A stretch of DNA of 64,000 nt, from contig NZ_CP178861.1 of the NCBI RefSeq assembly GCF_047344985.1, forward strand, positions 2,232,001-2,296,000, read 5' to 3'. The stretch comes from Bdellovibrio sp047344985. Lineage in GTDB: Bacteria; Bdellovibrionota; Bdellovibrionia; Bdellovibrionales; Bdellovibrionaceae. Numbering within the stretch: the stretch's first letter is position 1; each line of letters opens with the position of its first letter. The notes under the pieces are model-generated. The model saw only the letters and a list, made by a program, of their open reading frames with translations. It searched no databases and had not been told where the DNA came from. Positions 62,139 to 64,000 of the stretch are shown piece after piece. The position numbers and the translations under genes were made by a program.

Positions 62139-64000
62139 TTATTTTCCAGTCCCTAGTTGGATTGCAGGAAGAGCGTCACCCATTTCTCCAGCACTATCAC
62201 CTAAACCAGACGTGTTGCCTTGACCTAATTGACCGTAAAAATTAAATCCCCAGCACTTCATTGTCGAATTATCGAGAATAGCACAGGTGTGACTATCACC
62301 TAACGCCATCTGCACTGCCGTTCGTCCGGTCCCTAAATTGATCGCTGCCAAGGAGTCTCCCATTTCTCCAGCACCATCGCCTAAATTTGCCGTCGTACCT
62401 TGGCCCAATTGACCAGAGCCATTATATCCCCAACACTTCACTGTAGAGTTATCAAGAAGGGCACAGGTGTGACTGTTTCCTGCTGCTATTTGCACAGCGG
62501 TTCGACCCGTTCCTAAATTGACAACGGGAAGTGAATCACCCATCTCTCCAGCACCATCGCCTAAATTTGCCGTCGTACCTTGGCCTAATTGACCAAGGTT
62601 ATTGTTTCCCCAACACTTCACGGTGGAGTTATCCAAAATAGCACAAGTATGATCGGAACCCGCAGTAAGCTGCACAGCGGTTCGCCCTGTTCCTAAGTTG
62701 ACAACGGGAAGTGAATCACCCATCTCGCCAGCACCGTCACCTAAATTAGCCGTCGTACCTTGGCCCAATTGACCAACTCCGTTGCCGCCCCAACACTTTA
62801 CGGAAGCATTATCAAGAAGTGCGCACATATGATTGAAGGCTGATACTATTTGCCGTGCAGTTCGTCCTGTTCCTAAATTGATCGCAGCAAGTGAATCTCC
62901 CATTTGACCGGGCACATCGCCTAGATTAGATGTGTTGCCTTTTCCTAATTGACCAGACAAGCCGTCCCCCCAGCACTTCACTGTTCCATTGTCTAAAAGA
63001 GCGCAGGTGTTCTTATAACTAGTAGAAATTTGTAAGGCCGTTCGGCCTGTACCTAAATCGATCGCGGGTAAAGAGTCACCCATCTCGCCAGCGCCATCAC
63101 CTAATTTATTTGTATGACCTTGTCCTAATTGGCCGGCATTATTATTTCCCCAGCACTTCACGGTCCCATTGTCTAAAATGGCGCAGGTATGATAAACACC
63201 TGCGGAAATCTGCACAGCTGTGCGTCCCGTCCCTAGATCCACCGCCGGTAATGAGTTCGCCATTTCGCCAGCGGCATCTCCAAGATTATTGGTGTGTCCC
63301 AATCCTAACTGACCATATGAATTGTTGCCCCAACACTTGACTTGTGAATTTTCCAGGATAGCACAGGTGTGTGAGTCCCCCGTTGCGATCTGCTTAAACC
63401 GTCTTGATCGAATTAAGTCCAGATCTTGAACCTTGATCAAACGCGAAGGAGAAGTTCCCAATTTAATCACGGAAAGGGCGTCGCCCATTTCGCCGCCAGC
63501 ATCGCCTAAACTATTCGTGTTGCCTTGCCCAAGTTGACCATTGTTATTGTATCCCCAGCATTTCACCATCGAGTTATTAAGAAGCGCACAAGTATGGGCA
63601 GAGCCTCCTGCTACTTGCAACGCCGTCTTTCCAGTTCCTAAATTTATAGCGGCGAGCGAATCACCCATTTCACCAGCGCCATCACCTAATCGATTTGTGT
63701 GGCCTTGACCCAATTGACCGAAATCGTTGCGTCCCCAGCACTTCACGGCAGAATTATCAAGAAGGGCGCAGGTGTGATTGGCAGCCGCTATAATTTGCAC
63801 AGCCGATCTTCCCGTCCCCAAACTCACTGCCGATAAAGAGTCTCCCATCTCTCCAGCGCCATCACCTAACGTTGTTGTAACGCCCACCCCAAGCTGACCA
63901 TAGAAGTTATATCCCCAACACTTCACCGTCGAATTATCAAGAAGAGCACAAGCATGAGACTCACCTGCGGTTATTTGCACGGCGGTTCGCCCGGTTCCTA
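62139..64000 (-). CDS. RCC1-repeat protein, C-terminal part (cut by window edge)
   Basis: The frame is open to the right edge, so the start and any signal peptide are missing. The visible ~620 residues form 10 RCC1-type repeats of about 60 residues. Each has HTCALLDNSTVKCWG, then GQLGQGTTANLGDGAGEMGDSL, then a short strand and LGTGRTAVQ. Ten extra residues per repeat, mainly the acidic LGDGAGEMGDSL loop, separate it from the 51-residue repeats of the gene at 40019. One repeat has a longer basic insert (SPSRLIKVQDLDLIRSRRF). Two cysteines per repeat again suggest one disulphide per blade. Probably a surface propeller. Confidence 0.82.
   Translation of the reverse strand, partial: GTGRTAVQITAGESHACALLDNSTVKCWGYNFYGQLGVGVTTTLGDGAGEMGDSLSAVSLGTGRSAVQIIAAANHTCALLDNSAVKCWGRNDFGQLGQGHTNRLGDGAGEMGDSLAAINLGTGKTALQVAGGSAHTCALLNNSMVKCWGYNNNGQLGQGNTNSLGDAGGEMGDALSVIKLGTSPSRLIKVQDLDLIRSRRFKQIATGDSHTCAILENSQVKCWGNNSYGQLGLGHTNNLGDAAGEMANSLPAVDLGTGRTAVQISAGVYHTCAILDNGTVKCWGNNNAGQLGQGHTNKLGDGAGEMGDSLPAIDLGTGRTALQISTSYKNTCALLDNGTVKCWGDGLSGQLGKGNTSNLGDVPGQMGDSLAAINLGTGRTARQIVSAFNHMCALLDNASVKCWGGNGVGQLGQGTTANLGDGAGEMGDSLPVVNLGTGRTAVQLTAGSDHTCAILDNSTVKCWGNNNLGQLGQGTTANLGDGAGEMGDSLPVVNLGTGRTAVQIAAGNSHTCALLDNSTVKCWGYNGSGQLGQGTTANLGDGAGEMGDSLAAINLGTGRTAVQMALGDSHTCAILDNSTMKCWGFNFYGQLGQGNTSGLGDSAGEMGDALPAIQLGTGK

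Noticed and set aside
62139..64000. 180-bp periodic DNA that could look like a tandem-repeat or CRISPR-like array
   Set aside because: The period equals the 60-residue RCC1 repeat, in frame throughout; it is coding repetition.

Overview
The window reads as chromosomal DNA of a Bdellovibrio-type predatory bacterium (Bdellovibrionota). I infer this from the combination of TIGR02147-family regulators, very large S74/collar-type fibre proteins, secreted proteins opening with a GNGGG motif, lipoproteins with an FQNC-like box, a CarD regulator, and a barrel/TPR cluster that resembles myxobacterial Glt/Nfs genes. No database search was possible. No rRNA, tRNA, CRISPR array, integrase or transposase was seen.

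Left part (1-20 kb), mostly conserved housekeeping and envelope genes. In order: an unrecognised partial gene, a small Cys-rich protein, an MFS exporter, a small exported protein, a divergent cupin/HxlR pair with a clear palindromic operator, then a tight leftward uvrB-uvrC-murJ block. Next come a penicillin-acylase-like Ntn hydrolase, gltX-cysS, a CarD-family regulator, an S8 protease and two orphan periplasmic binding proteins. Four copies of a three-hairpin palindromic element of about 50 bp are scattered through this part. Two sit in frame inside coding genes.

Middle part (20-52 kb), accessory surface-protein region. A Ser/Thr kinase and a small lipoprotein precede a gene pair with Fn3-like domains. 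Three giant fibre genes follow (1814, 1541 and about 2302 aa). They share an N-terminal YQGR/FQGR head and repeated shaft modules. Two end in a Ser-Lys S74 chaperone domain and the third has a different tip. They sit in operons with a lipoprotein and a Gly-rich protein (fibre 1), or with a Calx-beta plus 14-repeat RCC1 protein (fibre 3). Fibres 1 and 3 are divergent from TIGR02147-type regulators. Small single-KH-domain proteins follow fibre 2 and the regulator pair.

Right part (52-64 kb). A secreted metzincin protease, a four-gene barrel/TPR/small/barrel operon, a lipoprotein, a third KH-domain gene, a LysR regulator, several small secreted proteins, and the C-terminal part of a second RCC1-repeat protein that runs off the right edge.

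Working model (inference): the middle region is a prey-contact or surface-adhesin locus. Fibres and propeller proteins are the exported parts, TIGR02147 proteins are the transcriptional control, and the paralogous KH proteins are candidate post-transcriptional regulators. Recurrent hairpins in the intergenic regions fit RNA-level control but do not prove it.
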